A DNA stretch of 39,507 bases, taken from assembly GCA_026260175.1 (NCBI GenBank), contig JAKCWW010000099.1, positions 202 to 39,708 on the forward strand, written 5' to 3'. The stretch comes from Reticulitermes lucifugus. Its lineage: Eukaryota; Arthropoda; Insecta; Blattodea; Rhinotermitidae. Shown piece after piece: positions 1 to 17,631 of the stretch. Position numbers and translations under genes: made by a program. The stretch's first letter is position 1. Each line of letters starts with the position of its first letter. The notes beneath the pieces are model-generated. The model ran no database searches. It was not told the DNA's origin and saw only the letters and a list, made by a program, of their open reading frames with translations.

Positions 1-1180
1 GATCCATCATTAGACTCCGCTCGGTCAACAACAAGATCCAACTACCAGCTCCCGGGATACAACACTATGTCCTGTGGCATGCCTTTCCTGTTGGGTCTGA
101 CAGCGCCACACCAGTAAATTTGTCTCATGGCCAAGTCTTGGAATAGTTGAGGGGAAGAAAAGAAGTCCATGTACAATTTGTGGCCACATCCTTGTACTTT
201 CTGTGTCAGTTCTGTCACTGTCGCATGGGTTACGGTCACATCTTGTGCCCTTCGCTGTTTTTCTTTCCCCACGTATACTTTCATGTCGTACGTTTAACCA
301 GTTTCGTCACAGCGTTTGCAAATTTTGATGCCGAAACGCTCCTGTTTCTTGGGTATGTACTGTTTGAAAACAACCCTTCCTTTGAACAAAACAATAACGT
401 CTACGGCCAGATTATCAGAAGGGTTGTAACATTTTGTAAATGCTGTATTTAGAATTGCGAACAGGTTTCTCACCTTCCACACAGTCTGTCAAAATTGTCG
501 TCCTTTCTGTCAGGTTCATTCTTGTTGTCCGTGAAGTATGTGAAGATATCTGTCTCGTTACATAGTGCTACTGTAGAAAGGCGTGTAAAGCTGGTCGGAA
601 GTTGCCCTGCAGTCTTTCAGCCTGTCCCATTTGTATTGTTATTGCAAGAAACAAAAACATTTCGCCCTCTGTCACGTCAGGGAGAGGCGAACGTCCCTCG
701 TCAAGTCTGTCAAGGTGGTCATGGTAATATCTGTTGGTCTCCACCACCAGCAGTGTGATAATTTCAGCAAAGTATAACAGGAAAACGCTAAGTGGACTGG
801 AGCCGTCATTTATGTGGTGCTTCTTTGTCCCTTTTGCACCTGTGTATGTGTGTACTACACTTGTCCAAGGGCTAGAGGGCTGTGTCCACCCCCAAGGTCG
901 ATGACATTTGCACCTGTTGACCTTGGCCACTCTGAACAACTTCCTCTTTATCAGATGCACTTGCAAATATTTGGCTGCTGAATGTGTGACCACTGGATGT
1001 TGGGCGGTCCGGTTGCAGGTGTGACACCCCTGGCTGGTCTTTAAAACCTCCCTCATCTTCAGAGCCGCTGCTGCTTCTGCTGGTATCAGCCGAGGCACCC
1101 ACTTCATCACTATCGCTGTCCCAAAAAAAATTCAGATATTTCATCTTGGGACAGGAACTTGCTTCTATTTGTGGGCGCAC
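1..1180 (-). pseudogene. Degenerate piggyBac-family (DDE_Tnp_1_7) transposase, truncated by window edge
   Basis: The minus strand encodes a recognisable piggyBac-type transposase in several broken pieces. An acidic, Ser-rich N-terminus lies at 1180-872 (DSDSDE, SGSEDEGG). An N-terminal DDE_Tnp_1_7 segment follows at about 830-640 (NRYYHDHL, FLAITIQMG), then a short YFTDNKNEPD-like stretch at about 545-485. The core is at 482-297 (YNPSDNLAVD, FKGR, FKQYIPKK, RFGIK), and the segment around the second acidic residue is at 284-42 (MDFFSSPQLF, CGAVRPNRKGMP). At least four lesions are visible: a frame change near 880, a stop at 568-570 with a further frame change, an apparent 2-bp TG/CA insertion near 480, and an in-frame TAA at 294-296 that replaces the usual Tyr of a GYTYD motif. 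The DN of the second catalytic motif has become DF. The C-terminus lies left of the window. No terminal inverted repeat was found to the right. This is an old, inactive copy. Confidence 0.88.
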
Positions 1181-2839
1181 TCATTTTACACTTGCATCAG
1201 TCACCACAACCTTTGCAAGACTGACCGAGAAGGAAAAATTTAGTCCTTACTATGCAATAAACCCAACACACCTAGAAATGATGCGATGACTCACCTCACT
1301 GTTTACAGTGTTGCCTTTCCTTCCTTACACAACTTTTAAAAGTCATTTCAAAGGTCAACACATAATAAAAATCTTGGATAGAGTCTAGCCAGTTATGTTC
1401 CACAGACCCATAAATTAGTTGCTGTTCCTTCCTCCCCTAAGAAAAAACCCTGCTGTTCCTGTTTTTTGTACGCCTTTGACATGACTGGAATTCTGTACTG
1501 TGAAACCAGAGGGTTAGAGTAGGACAATGGCATATTTTAGTTTTTTTTTAAATCATACAACCACACACTTTTGTCTGGGTGCTTGTAGAGTGAAGGTTGG
1601 TCAAACGTCTGATAGTTGTAGTGTTTCATACATATATATATATAAATAAAACTTATTCTGTCCTGTAGTGAGTAATTGCTCTTTGTGGTTGCCAACCCAC
1701 GATTGCAATTTATGCCATCTGATCATTTCCTGAATAATAACTAAATGCTTGGCTAATACATTCAGAAATAACCGCCAACATCTGGGGTTATGAAATTGTC
1801 ATAAATTGAGTTGTGTTTATGGCTCTGTTCATGGCATGCCAGACCCTATCTGTTTGTCTGCTTATCCGGCAGATTTTCGTTCCAATTACAACCACCCAGT
1901 GGTACAAAATTTCTGCCGCGAGGGGAATGCTTTACTAAAACGTAAATATTATTCCAACGGAAACAGATAAATTTATGGAATCACTTCCATTTCATAGGAA
2001 ATGAAACAGGCTTTTGCAACGTGTCTTGTAAAGGTCCGTAAGTTTCGTTACTATCTAAATATATGATACAATTTTAGAAGATTCTATATTTCGAGATTTC
2101 TTTATTTGAAACATGGCAACGCCATCTCCCGTCTCTCCTTCTCAAAGAACGTACTTTATCTAAAGAATGCACAATCGTAACTGAAATAAAACACAGTTTT
2201 AGTAACACTAGCCTTTGCTAATAGTCTAAACACTACAAACCTTGGCTTGCATCAGCTGCCCACAATGCTTAGAGCAAAACAGAACTATCAACCCCACAGT
2301 CTTCAACCTGACAAAGAAAACGTGTTTTTGAATCTAAAATGAAGCCTCAGAAGACAAAGATAAATTCTCGCACTCAAGAAATAATAGAAGAATGTTTTTT
2401 AAATTTAAGATAAATAGCACTTAAAATAACATAAAAGGATTTGTTTCATGTTTTATTAGGAAAAAAACAGTAGAGCTTTAGTACATTTTTGCACACGAGT
2501 GTTCTGGCACGGAAACTGTGCGATGTAATTTTTCTTTGAAAGGAAATTCAATGCTGCCTGTGATAATACACACAAGATTCATTTATGAGCTGTCGAGATA
2601 GCTTTTTTTTATCACTCGAGCTTACTACACAGTAGAAAACTTTTCCTATTCACAACGCATACAGTGAGCTGTCCCATTTGAAATAGAAGTCTGATGTTGT
2701 CAACCGCGCTTTAGCCTTTCAAACGGTCAATTTCTCAGCACATAATAACCTTGAATGCAGTGCACATGGTAGCAAAACAACTTGCATAAAGGAAATTCGC
2801 TTTGCTTTCAGACCAGATCGATAAAGGCTCTTCAATGCT
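1181..2839. other. Non-coding stretch, no recognised gene
   Basis: AT-rich sequence upstream of the transposase remnant. No ORF with family resemblance and no clear terminal repeat of the piggyBac element was seen. A short TA microsatellite sits at about 1629-1643. Nothing else could be supported. Confidence 0.5.
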
Positions 2840-2975
2840 TACTACCTGGGTTCTTTCCTGGGGTAAAGTGGATGGAGCGTGAAGCAGACCAAAAATTTCA
2901 TCCAATGTGGAGGATATTGGAGCTATACACTTTCCCTGCGTTTTCATGGCGTAAACAGCAAAGGGGCGCGGAGCG
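2840..2975 (+). repeat. SINE tail/central-domain fragment, copy 1
   Basis: The stretch reads GGTTCTTTCCTGGGGTAAAG, then a purine-rich GCGTGAAGCAGACC motif, then a GGAGCTATACACTTTCC...TTTTCATGGCGT end. The same ordered motifs, diverged, recur at about 30958-31060 and 34670-34795, all on the plus strand, and in a related form on the minus strand at about 35470-35640. No tRNA-like head is visible here. The open frames on both strands across it are by-products of the repeat. Confidence 0.55.
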
Positions 2976-2988
2976 TTTAAATACCTGC

Positions 2989-3004
2989 GTCCTTTATAAA
3001 GGAC
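2989..3004. repeat. Perfect 16-bp palindrome
   Basis: GTCCTTTATAAAGGAC is identical to its reverse complement and contains a TATAAA core. It could be a chance palindrome or a relic of a transposon end. No adjacent gene start was found. Confidence 0.6.
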
Positions 3005-3646
3005 ACGAGAGGTTAAACTGTAAAGGTTATTCAATAACACTGTTCTTCAACTGAATTTTTCTTATTCACTTGTTTGTGAATAGCAGCTACCCTTACTGCT
3101 GTGCCTTAAATTCCCCTCTACATATCACACCAGGTAAACAGTGGCATTAGGCGGTACAGAGTCAGTGTATTGACTTCGTTTTGTGGGGGGTCATCATATT
3201 GTGTATATTTTCTGTCATGCAAAAATCTGGCATTACCTTATTTTGTTTGTAGTTTCCTCCATTTCACAATTATGTTCTTCACATTCATGTAGGTTTCCGA
3301 AATTTTCCTTGTACAAAGATTCTTGGAACATCCAAATCTTCTTTTTTATTAATTGTTCTACGATGAATGTATACATTATTCATTATTTCAAATCCTGCCT
3401 TTATGAACAAATTCCCCAAAACTTCAATGGAAAAATAATAACTCCTGAAAGAAATACCAAAACATATGCCAACAATTCTTCACAGAAAACTGTGTTATCA
3501 AAATTTTCACGTTCATGTAACACAGCATAATACAAATGTATGCATAAAACTTTATAATCCTGTCAACAACAAACACATGCCTTCAAGTATCAGTACCCAT
3601 GTACTTTCTCGTCCAAAGTTGCTACCATTTGTACATATCTGCTTAA

Positions 3647-3808
3647 CCCTTTGACACTTAATCTGAGGAATACCTGCACCACAGTGTGATGCTCAAAATA
3701 TCAACATCAGGTGCAGATGAAAGCATTTCATGTTTCACTTCTGCAGCCCCCATTTAAATTCCAGTCTCCTGCATATCACACCAGGCACTTAATTCTAGCA
3801 CCAAAGGG
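3647..3808. mobile_element. piggyBac-type MITE with TTAA target duplication
   Basis: The element begins CCCTTTG at 3647 and ends CAAAGGG at 3808, directly flanked by TTAA at 3643-3646 and TTAA at 3809-3812. The 7-bp ends are perfect inverted repeats, followed by about 14 bp of weaker complementarity. TTAA duplication with CCC...GGG ends is the hallmark of piggyBac elements. At 162 bp with no ORF it is non-autonomous. Its inner motif ATATCACACCAGG also occurs at about 3122-3134, which may be a fragment of a second copy. It lies 2.5 kb from the broken piggyBac transposase, but no sequence link to that copy's ends can be shown because those ends are not visible. Confidence 0.75.
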
Positions 3809-3812
3809 TTAA

Positions 3813-6042
3813 TACAGCATTCATGAAGCTTGATCATATAATGTGTGTCATGCAAAGTAATAAATGTAGACAGTAAAGTGCAGTACTGTAATCAAATGTC
3901 CTGTCATGCATTACACCAGCAACACAAATATCCTCAGAATCCACTAAGAAAGATGATTTTTGAACCGTCAAGATCTACAAACTAAAGTTGCCAAAACATG
4001 AAACCTGCACAGAAAAATGTTTCACACACCTTACTTCACAGACCTTTTCTAAACATGCACATCTTCAATGCAATGTTGCACACAAAAAAGAAGAAAAAGA
4101 ATGTTAAGATAAAATACAGTCTATGTAAACCTGAATACATATGTGGTGTAATCAAATACTTTTGGGACTGACAGCAGGATGATTCCTGCTGCAAGCACGT
4201 GACTGTTCAGTATCGTCTTGTGAAGTACCAGTGTGTATTGTCCATTCCCATTTTGGCATTCCTAGAAAATGGCAGAGTTGAAACAACACATCTCCAAAAA
4301 AATTCACTTTAAACTGGGAGAAAAATGCAACAGAAACTTTCAAAATGTTGAAAGTAGCTTTCAGGAAGCAGACAATAAAAAAAGTTCTTAGCAGTTTTCA
4401 AAGTTCCAAACCCATGTGCCCTCTGTTGAAGATGCCAAATGCTGGGGATGTCCATCAACAAAAGTTGAAAATGGGGACTGTGTGAAGGAATTTGTCTTTA
4501 AAACCTGAAGAATCAACTATCTGTGAAGTTCCTAACATGCTAGGAATTTTAGTTGGGTCTGAACAAGCACTGGATTACAGTCAAATTCATGCCCCAAATG
4601 CTGAGTGAGGAGGATGAGAACTGTCATGTGTCAGCCCTTTCAACAGAGGCTTGACTGTCACTCCATGCCCTCTCTACTCATAAAATTTAGTGCCAAGTGA
4701 CTTCTTTTCCCAAAACTTTGAATTGTCAAGATGGTGTTAAAGGAAAGACACTTAAAGGTATCACCATGATTCAAACAAAATCGTTTGATGTGCTTGCCAA
4801 GTCTTGAATATAGATTTCACAAAATGCTTTGAAGGGTGGCACAGTTATTGGCCCGTGTATAAAATCAAAATGACACTACTTTGAAGGGGACAACACTGAC
4901 CAGAAGGTCAGCATCGCTGTTATGGAGAAATAAATTATGTCCAGAATCTATCTGATTACACAATGTATTTTATCTAAGCAACAGTCTCCTAACAATAATA
5001 CTGTATAGACTAGTCCCTGTATGCACAGCTCAGTACAGCAGTGTAAGAGTACAGAAGTCAATGGATGTAAAAGTGCCTAGCATGCAATAAAATATTTGAC
5101 AACTCTTATCCTCTGCTAGTTTTCTGTCAGCAGTGTTGAGAATATTTGAATCAAATATCGTTACAAGCATAACACTCCAGCAGTTCAAAAGTTCACAGTA
5201 CAGTACGTTTCTGGGATTGCACTTTATACATAAAACCATGCCAACAAAGCAGAATCATGTAAATGAACACTGCATACCTAACACTTTAAAATGCAGTACA
5301 ACCAAAATGTTATAAAATTGTCTTTTTTAAATACTAACAGTTACATTCAAGGTCACAACATAACAGCAGTTATTCCAGCAGATGACTTAAAAATGGCCAA
5401 ACAAGACAAAAACATGTAACTATACAGAAATCTCGTAAAAGTTCTTTTAAACAAAGCACCTGCGTTAAGTACAGATTTCATTTTTGTTTGTATACTGTAC
5501 ATCTGTTTGCATCTTACGACAATTCAAACTAGAACCATGCTGGGTCTGCAGAATTCAGCAACTATAGGAATGTTGTCGAGCCTAAACAAAGACTCTCTGG
5601 CAGGGGTGCGCACATTTTTCAAAAATCTAGGAACTTCAAAATTCTTGGCAACAGAAGGGAGACATGAAGCACCTTCCATACCGAGGACACAAATATTAGG
5701 CCCCACAGTAAAAAATATAGCTGCCCGGATGACCTGGCACATCTGCCCTACAGATTGTTGTCAACTTCACCTTCTTGCAGGTAAAACATTACAATCTAGC
5801 CTAAACGCACATATATGAAAAATCTGCCTACAAAGACAGCATGCAAGAGTGACACCTCAATGCTGGATACAACAGAGTATATGGAACAAGGTTAACTATC
5901 CTCTGAGTACTGATAAACTATGCTGCTCATAGGTACAAAAAAACCTTAATTTAAATGTCCCATCTTCAATTAGATATACAATCATTAAGCTGCTTTATAC
6001 TTCCCCGGTCTGTCAAATACCACTCCACCACACAGCAAACAA
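3813..6042. other. Non-coding stretch downstream of METTL6 exon
   Basis: I searched the minus strand here for the missing METTL6 C-terminus (a YFF start, a TVN-KEG motif, a VPRxFxQ end) and did not find a convincing exon. The sequence is AT-rich and reads like intron or 3'UTR. A minus-strand open frame at 5524-5742 contains a short EVPRFL string, but its surroundings do not match the family. No repeat was recognised. Confidence 0.5.
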
Positions 6043-6061
6043 CTACTTGAAACATACTAAC

Positions 6062-6750
6062 CGTGTACCATCTTGCCGCATATAGAAATTTTCGGATATT
6101 TTGTGTCCTGCCTTAAAACGTAACTGAGCCATATCATACAGTCCATAGTCACGAAACAGAAGGACACCTCCAGGTTTTAATACATTAAACACATTCTGTA
6201 ACGTCTGATGAAACTTGTTTGGATGAATGGCTGACAGAACAAATATCAATGTTACTATATCTACGGACTCAAACGCCACTTCTTTCAGTATTTCATCAGT
6301 TGTGATGTCACACTGGAATGCTTTAGCTGCATTTTCATTATACGATGGGTGTGACTTCACGAACTCGACAGCTCTTGGAGACAGATCACAAGCATAAACG
6401 TACATTTCGGGATGTTCTTCTATAAGAGGAAATATAAGATTCCCAACACCACAACCAACTTCTAACATCACCTTTGGCAGTTGTGACTTGTCACCATCAA
6501 TGGACAATTCTTCAAATTCTCTTACTGTCCAATGTCGATCCTTAAAGAATTTAGTCTCATTTCTTTTGTAGAAAAGATCCCAATATCGCTTTGCATTGAG
6601 CTCTAGTTTTGCAGCTTGATGTTCTGAAACCAACCTTTTATCCTGCAGCTGTAATTTCATACGTTCTCCTGACGTTAATATCTTCGTTTCAGTAGAACAA
6701 ACTGAATTCTGATCGCACTGTAGCTTGGCTTCACACCACGCATGCGACAT
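6062..6750 (-). CDS. METTL6: METTL6-like tRNA N3-methylcytidine methyltransferase, 5' coding exon (C-terminus missing)
   Basis: SAM-dependent class I methyltransferase of the METTL2/6/8 group. By family, METTL6 makes m3C at position 32 of serine tRNAs. Visible features, in residues from the ATG at 6750: WDLFYKRN 57-64, FFKDRHWT about 68-75, SAM motif I LEVGCGVGN 96-104, acidic D122, QCDI 146-149, FVLSAIHP 170-177, FRDYGLYD 199-206 and NFYMRQDGTR 221-230. The start was chosen because homologues have a short charged N-terminus before RLVSE. The homologous part stops at DGTR, exactly where ACACG|GTTAGT forms a splice donor (exon end 6062, phase 2). Reading on gives only LVCFK and a stop at 6043-6045. 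Homologues continue for about 50 residues, so at least one more exon is expected to the left but was not found. The gene is transcribed divergently from HSPA5, with about 1.3 kb between start codons. Confidence 0.9.
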
Positions 6751-7660
6751 GATACGCTATGCCTTTTTGTATAGCTCAGACACAAACTTCACACCATACA
6801 ATGATAAATTGTACAAATCAGTCGGAATCAGCATTAGATGACGATGTTACATTCCGTACTTTCCACCACTTACGTTTAAGACTCCAAACACGATTCTTTG
6901 ATATTGTTACAACATACAATAACCAACCACTCCAATCATGAGAACGTTACCGGAACAGGAAGCAGCTCTCGCCCACAGATTACTACTCTCGCCTCTCGAC
7001 CCCAAAGCTCAAGGTAGTTGGTGAAGAATAACTAGAGATTATATTGCATATTTATATTATATTGTATTATATTATAAATTATATTATATTACATGCGTTC
7101 AATGGGAACCTGTGTTTTGCTGCTGGGGCGTAAACTTAACTAGCCACCTTTGTCTTGGCGTGAACCGCGAAAGCTACATATTTTAACCTTTTATATTACA
7201 TAGGTATAATTATGCCTAATTATCTTGTGTAAAAACTTGGTAGGGTGGTTGTAAAAATACAACTCAATATAAGCACAGTGGATCATACGGTACATTTGAA
7301 TAATTCTTGGGATCTTGAAATGCAGAGATGGCGTTTTGAATTACATGTTAACAACTGGTTCGAAAATTTCCTTATTGCCTGGATACAGGATTTTTAGGTA
7401 CATTTGAAATAATACTTGGAATCTCTAACAGGCATTTCGACAGGGTAAAGCTTGAAGTACCTTATTAAATTCAAGTATTCATAGTCTCCGTTCTAATGTC
7501 ATGGTTCCTGGTATCATCGAGAACAGCTGACAATTCTCGGAGTTGTAAAACATATCAAATTTGAAAAGCATCCCACGAAATGGTACGTTCGATAATCGAA
7601 TTCCCAGATCGATCTGGTGTAAACTGGCCAGGAAAATCGAGAAATCTTTTTGATGTTGAA
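6751..7660. other. Divergent intergenic region METTL6 / HSPA5
   Basis: No coding exon is supported. An A+T-only stretch of short TATAT-type repeats lies at about 7038-7094. An inverted pair CGAGAA/TTCTCG, 10 bp apart, lies near 7518-7540. The METTL6 promoter should be near 6751-7000, but no TATA or initiator could be assigned. Confidence 0.5.
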
Positions 7661-7671
7661 CGTGGGCCAAT
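7661..7671 (-). promoter_or_regulatory. ERSE-II (ATTGG-N-CCACG), reverse orientation, perfect match
   Basis: The plus strand reads CGTGG-G-CCAAT, the exact reverse complement of the ER stress response element II consensus ATTGGNCCACG. In mammals this site is bound by NF-Y with ATF6 or XBP1. It lies about 150 bp upstream of the proposed transcription start of the BiP gene, the classic unfolded-protein-response target. Confidence 0.7.
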
Positions 7672-7685
7672 AGAATGTAGCCAAC
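7667..7685 (+). promoter_or_regulatory. ERSE-like site 1: CCAAT-N9-CCAAC
   Basis: CCAAT at 7667-7671 is followed, after exactly 9 nt, by CCAAC at 7681-7685, which is 3 of 5 to the ERSE half-site CCACG. It shares its CCAAT box with the reverse ERSE-II. Confidence 0.4.
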
Positions 7686-7699
7686 TCGAACGACTCCGC

Positions 7700-7718
7700 C
7701 CAATCAGATCTCGTGTCG
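7700..7718 (+). promoter_or_regulatory. CCAAT box 2 with degenerate ERSE spacing
   Basis: CCAAT at 7700-7704, preceded by CCGC, is followed after 9 nt by TGTCG, only 2 of 5 to CCACG. The CCAAT box itself is credible as an NF-Y site. The ERSE half is weak. Confidence 0.35.
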
Positions 7719-7741
7719 TAAAAAAGTGTGTTTCAACTGGA

Positions 7742-7760
7742 CCAATGACATTCAGACACG
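7742..7760 (+). promoter_or_regulatory. ERSE-like site 3: CCAAT-N9-ACACG
   Basis: CCAAT at 7742-7746 is followed, after exactly 9 nt, by ACACG at 7756-7760. This matches the ERSE consensus CCAATN9CCACG at 9 of 10 defined bases. An ACGT core follows immediately at 7761-7764. Confidence 0.6.
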
Positions 7761-7812
7761 ACGTAATCCTGGATAGATATTCGGATGGGCAGGCAGTTGT
7801 AGTTCATTCTGT

Positions 7813-7893
7813 TCAGTGTGTGAGTGGTTAGATGATTGTGTCTTGTGTTTGAAGTTTACCGTGTGCTACAGAAGTGTAAAGGAATAACTTGCG
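7813..7893 (+). other. HSPA5: Probable 5'UTR exon of HSPA5
   Basis: An arthropod-like initiator TCAGT lies at 7813-7817, about 35 bp below a weak TAGATAT box. A donor at 7893/7894 (GCG|GTAAGA) and an acceptor at 8040/8041 (AACATTTCAG|GTTAAA) would remove a 147-bp intron just upstream of the coding start at 8056. The exon is inferred from splice and initiator signals only. Its 5' end is uncertain. Confidence 0.5.
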
Positions 7894-8055
7894 GTAAGAC
7901 AGTTGAACCGAAATGAGATTTTAATATTGTAGGAAGGGATTTTTTGGAATTGTACATACATATTCTGTAGTAATTAGCCGGTACGCTTGACGAATGTTAT
8001 TGCCGTTAGCGCATATGGTTAAAGTTCTTTAACATTTCAGGTTAAACAAACAAAC

Positions 8056-14615
<6,560 letters not shown>

Positions 14616-15995
14616 AGTTATAGACTGAAAAAAAACTGATATACAGTGAATTTTTAGAGACGCTGTGCATAGTGGATGTCTCAACACCCTTAGCTGGGTA
14701 CTGAAGAAAACCCCGCCTATGGACAGGGGCTTTATAATTCCATTCAAAATTAAGTGTTATAAAAGGAACTTGGCAGTGCCTGTTGGTATAAAATACATCT
14801 GGCAGCAGCAGTGGTTATGTTGGAGAAAAGGAAATTTGTGTGGTCTTTATTTTTTGGTCATATGCAACTGGTACTTCAGAGTTACAACAAATTTTCTTCT
14901 GTTATTTTTCATTACAATGCACATGTCACTTTTTAAAAGCCGTTACTGCTACGTTAACTACTGTAAAGTTGGGAACTACGTAATTGTAGCATGTATGTTT
15001 GTGTGTGTGTGTTTGGGGATTGGGTACTCTTGAGATGGGAGGTATGGGTATCTCGTCTTCAGAACCGTGGTTCCTGGGTAGGTTCTGTTTGAGTTGACAT
15101 GTGCATTGTGAGGGATTTCCCTGCAGTTCGTATAATTTACTCTCCAGAGCATCTCATTGTATTGAGAGTAAATATATGCTGTTATTTAGTGATCACCTCA
15201 TTTCTGTGCAGTCCCTTCTTTGGAAAGATGTGTGCACAAGAATGCTGTAGATCACTGCCATACAATAGAGGATGGGCAATAATTGTATGATTACATATGT
15301 CTAAAGTCTCCGTTGCTGTATGTACAGTAGCATTTTAGGAATACATCTGTATAATTTGTCACATAAACTATGATTTTGATTTGGACAGTACTGCAGGATA
15401 AAACTAGAATCCTTGCATTGTTTCACGTAACTGAATACAGGATATTGTTACTGAAAGTTTTCTTTTAAGCTGTAACAGGAAAACAAAATTCAACAGTGGT
15501 GTATCCTAGATTCAACCTATCTAGACAGCAGATATCCGTGGCATGTATAAATGACATTACATGAGGTTTTGGAATGCCTATACATATCCATGATAAAATA
15601 TGATGCAACACAAGCATTCCTTTGTTGTGGCAAATTGGGTGTTTTATTCAAATTTAATGACAAAAATTGCTACCTACATTTAAATTAGACATGCAACATT
15701 CTAGAGGTGATATTTCAGTGATGCACTTTCATGGTAAAATCTGTATTGAGATCCTAGCTGCAGCATTTGCTAGGAAGTTCTGCTATGATTTACTAGTACA
15801 GGATGCTGGACTTTTTAAGACCATGTTGGGAGACCATAAGAAACTGACAGCAACCCTGGTTTGGAGATTTTATATTACTGTTACCAAGGGCCAGGAAAGG
15901 AATTTTGTGTTTGTATTGCCCTTTAATGCTGTATGGTTTGAACTACTGACAACTTCATTTGATAAACCAGAAATAAATTCACTAAATTTCCTGAA
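14616..15995 (+). other. HSPA5: Probable HSPA5 3'UTR
   Basis: Sequence after the TAG at 14613-14615 has no other gene. The first AATAAA after the stop is at 15972-15977, giving a 3'UTR of about 1.37 kb. The 110-residue open frame at 15667-15999 has no family resemblance. Earlier near-matches (TATAAA, GATAAA) could give shorter forms. Confidence 0.5.
15972..15977 (+). terminator. Candidate polyadenylation signal AATAAA
   Basis: First canonical hexamer downstream of the HSPA5 stop. A second, AATAAA at 16146-16151, is an alternative. Confidence 0.4.
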
Positions 15996-16524
15996 CTGAT
16001 TTTGCATATGGTTGAATACCTTAGGACTGAATTTTCTAGTACATTCTGAAAGAAGACAGGATTAATGGTAATTGTTACAGTAATTCACAAATCCCATGAA
16101 TGTAAACTTAAAGGGTAGGTGCTGGAAGATAAATTGGGAATCGGGAATAAAAGCTTTTCAGGGATGTAGTATCACAGGATATTGTCCATTGTATTTGTGG
16201 CTGAATATAATACATGTATAATGTAATATCCTTAGGGTGGACATAAGTGTACTATAATGTATTTTACATTTCCAGGCTGTTCCTAAATTTCTTTTGGTTG
16301 TTGCTGTTTATTTATTTTTCTATGAGCTGTGGCATTACCTTGTTTTATTGGGCAGTCTCAACACACATTTGCCCAATAGATCGTGTTTGCCACAAGTATG
16401 AGTGTTTAGGTGTACAGAAGTGTTTGTGTGAATGTATGTTACTGGACTGAATTAAATATTCATTTTTTTCAGAATAGTGCAGTTTGTTTAATAATGCAAG
16501 TGACTGGAGAAAAACTTACCCAGC

Positions 16525-16600
16525 GCATGAAATAATGCCCTGGGATTGAACCCAGACATCCACAGTGAGACACAAGTTAACCCACTAGTTCAGAAGGGTT
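16525..16600 (-). repeat. tRNA-derived SINE head fragment
   Basis: The minus strand reads GGGTTCAATCCC at 16553-16542, a near-perfect pol III B box. Upstream, at tRNA spacing, is TAGTGGGTTAACTTGTG, a degraded A-box region. Only the head is recognisable. Confidence 0.5.
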
Positions 16601-17631
16601 GTACTTCCACCCACTTCTACTCATACATTACATCCTACTTGTAACCAGGACTAAAAGTCTACAAATGCAGAAAGTGATACTTATTCATAAATATGTTAAA
16701 ACTGGATATCCTAAGCCCTGTTAGTTGAAAAAACTTCATTAATCTGTTATTTGTGTCATACCCTGTAGCAAGGTTTCTATTTCACTGAGAAGCTTGTCAG
16801 TGGCTGTTTTAAGAAAACACGATTTTTTAACCTTGGCCTCATGGTCTTCAGTTATTCAGGTTTCTATTACATTTATAGATGCACAGGCTCCTGGCATGAT
16901 TTGGCCCATCAAAAGCCTTCTACATGCACAGGAAAACACAGGCAAAAATGCAGATATACACCCAAGATCTGGGTGAAATTTAAGCTCAATCTCAGTGCCT
17001 GGGGGTAGAAGACAGTACAGTATATGCCTTACAGAAAAGCTGAGAAACCTATGGCATTGTGCCCAAGTGGCTTGTAGGAAGATTTTATTGGAATGTGGCA
17101 TTCAATGCTGCCTCAAGTTTTTGTTTTGCCCTGCCAACCTTCCTGTATTTGAAATCTGTATAATCTGAAAGTGCAGCTGAGATTGTATATGATTATCATT
17201 ACTACCAAATGATGCTGCAAGTGAATAATATTTTACAAAAACTGCGACTGTTGCAAAGTGTTGGCGATTTCTCTGCAGGCTGCCAGGTGGGCAAACATGT
17301 AACTTCAAACAAAATGTTTTACAATTTCTGCAATAAACTGCCACCCCTTGTAAGAGTGATGGTAAGATGAGCTGAATTTTATTGAGTCATACTTCATTCA
17401 GTCCACTCTCTTCCCAAAAGCACTGAAGTTGCAAACTTCTGTGTCAACTTTTGTTAAGTATGTAAGCTGCCCTGGAGATGCTGTATATGAAGATCCTATT
17501 TCACTTATGAACACAATTATTCTACAAGGAACTGTCTACCTTTTACTACTTGACTCTCTTACATCATTCATAAGATGTTAATTATGTTTCAAAAAGAGCT
17601 AAATAAGTTGTATGCAATGTTATTTGATACT

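Noticed and set aside
2735..3054. Overlapping 101- and 90-codon frames on opposite strands
   Set aside because: Both are inside or beside the SINE-like repeat seen again at 30.9 and 34.6 kb.
5524..5742. 72-codon minus-strand frame with EVPRFL, considered as the missing METTL6 C-terminal exon
   Set aside because: No TVN-KEG motif precedes it, no acceptor fits phase 2, and the rest of the frame does not match the family.
5755..5835. Acceptor-like TTGCATGCTGTCTTTGTAG on the minus strand as the start of the last METTL6 exon
   Set aside because: Phase-2 joining gives RQIFHICAFRLD and an early stop, unrelated to METTL6.
7518..7605. Heat-shock elements upstream of BiP
   Set aside because: GAA/TTC units are present but not in the alternating 5-bp spacing needed; BiP is normally driven by ER stress.
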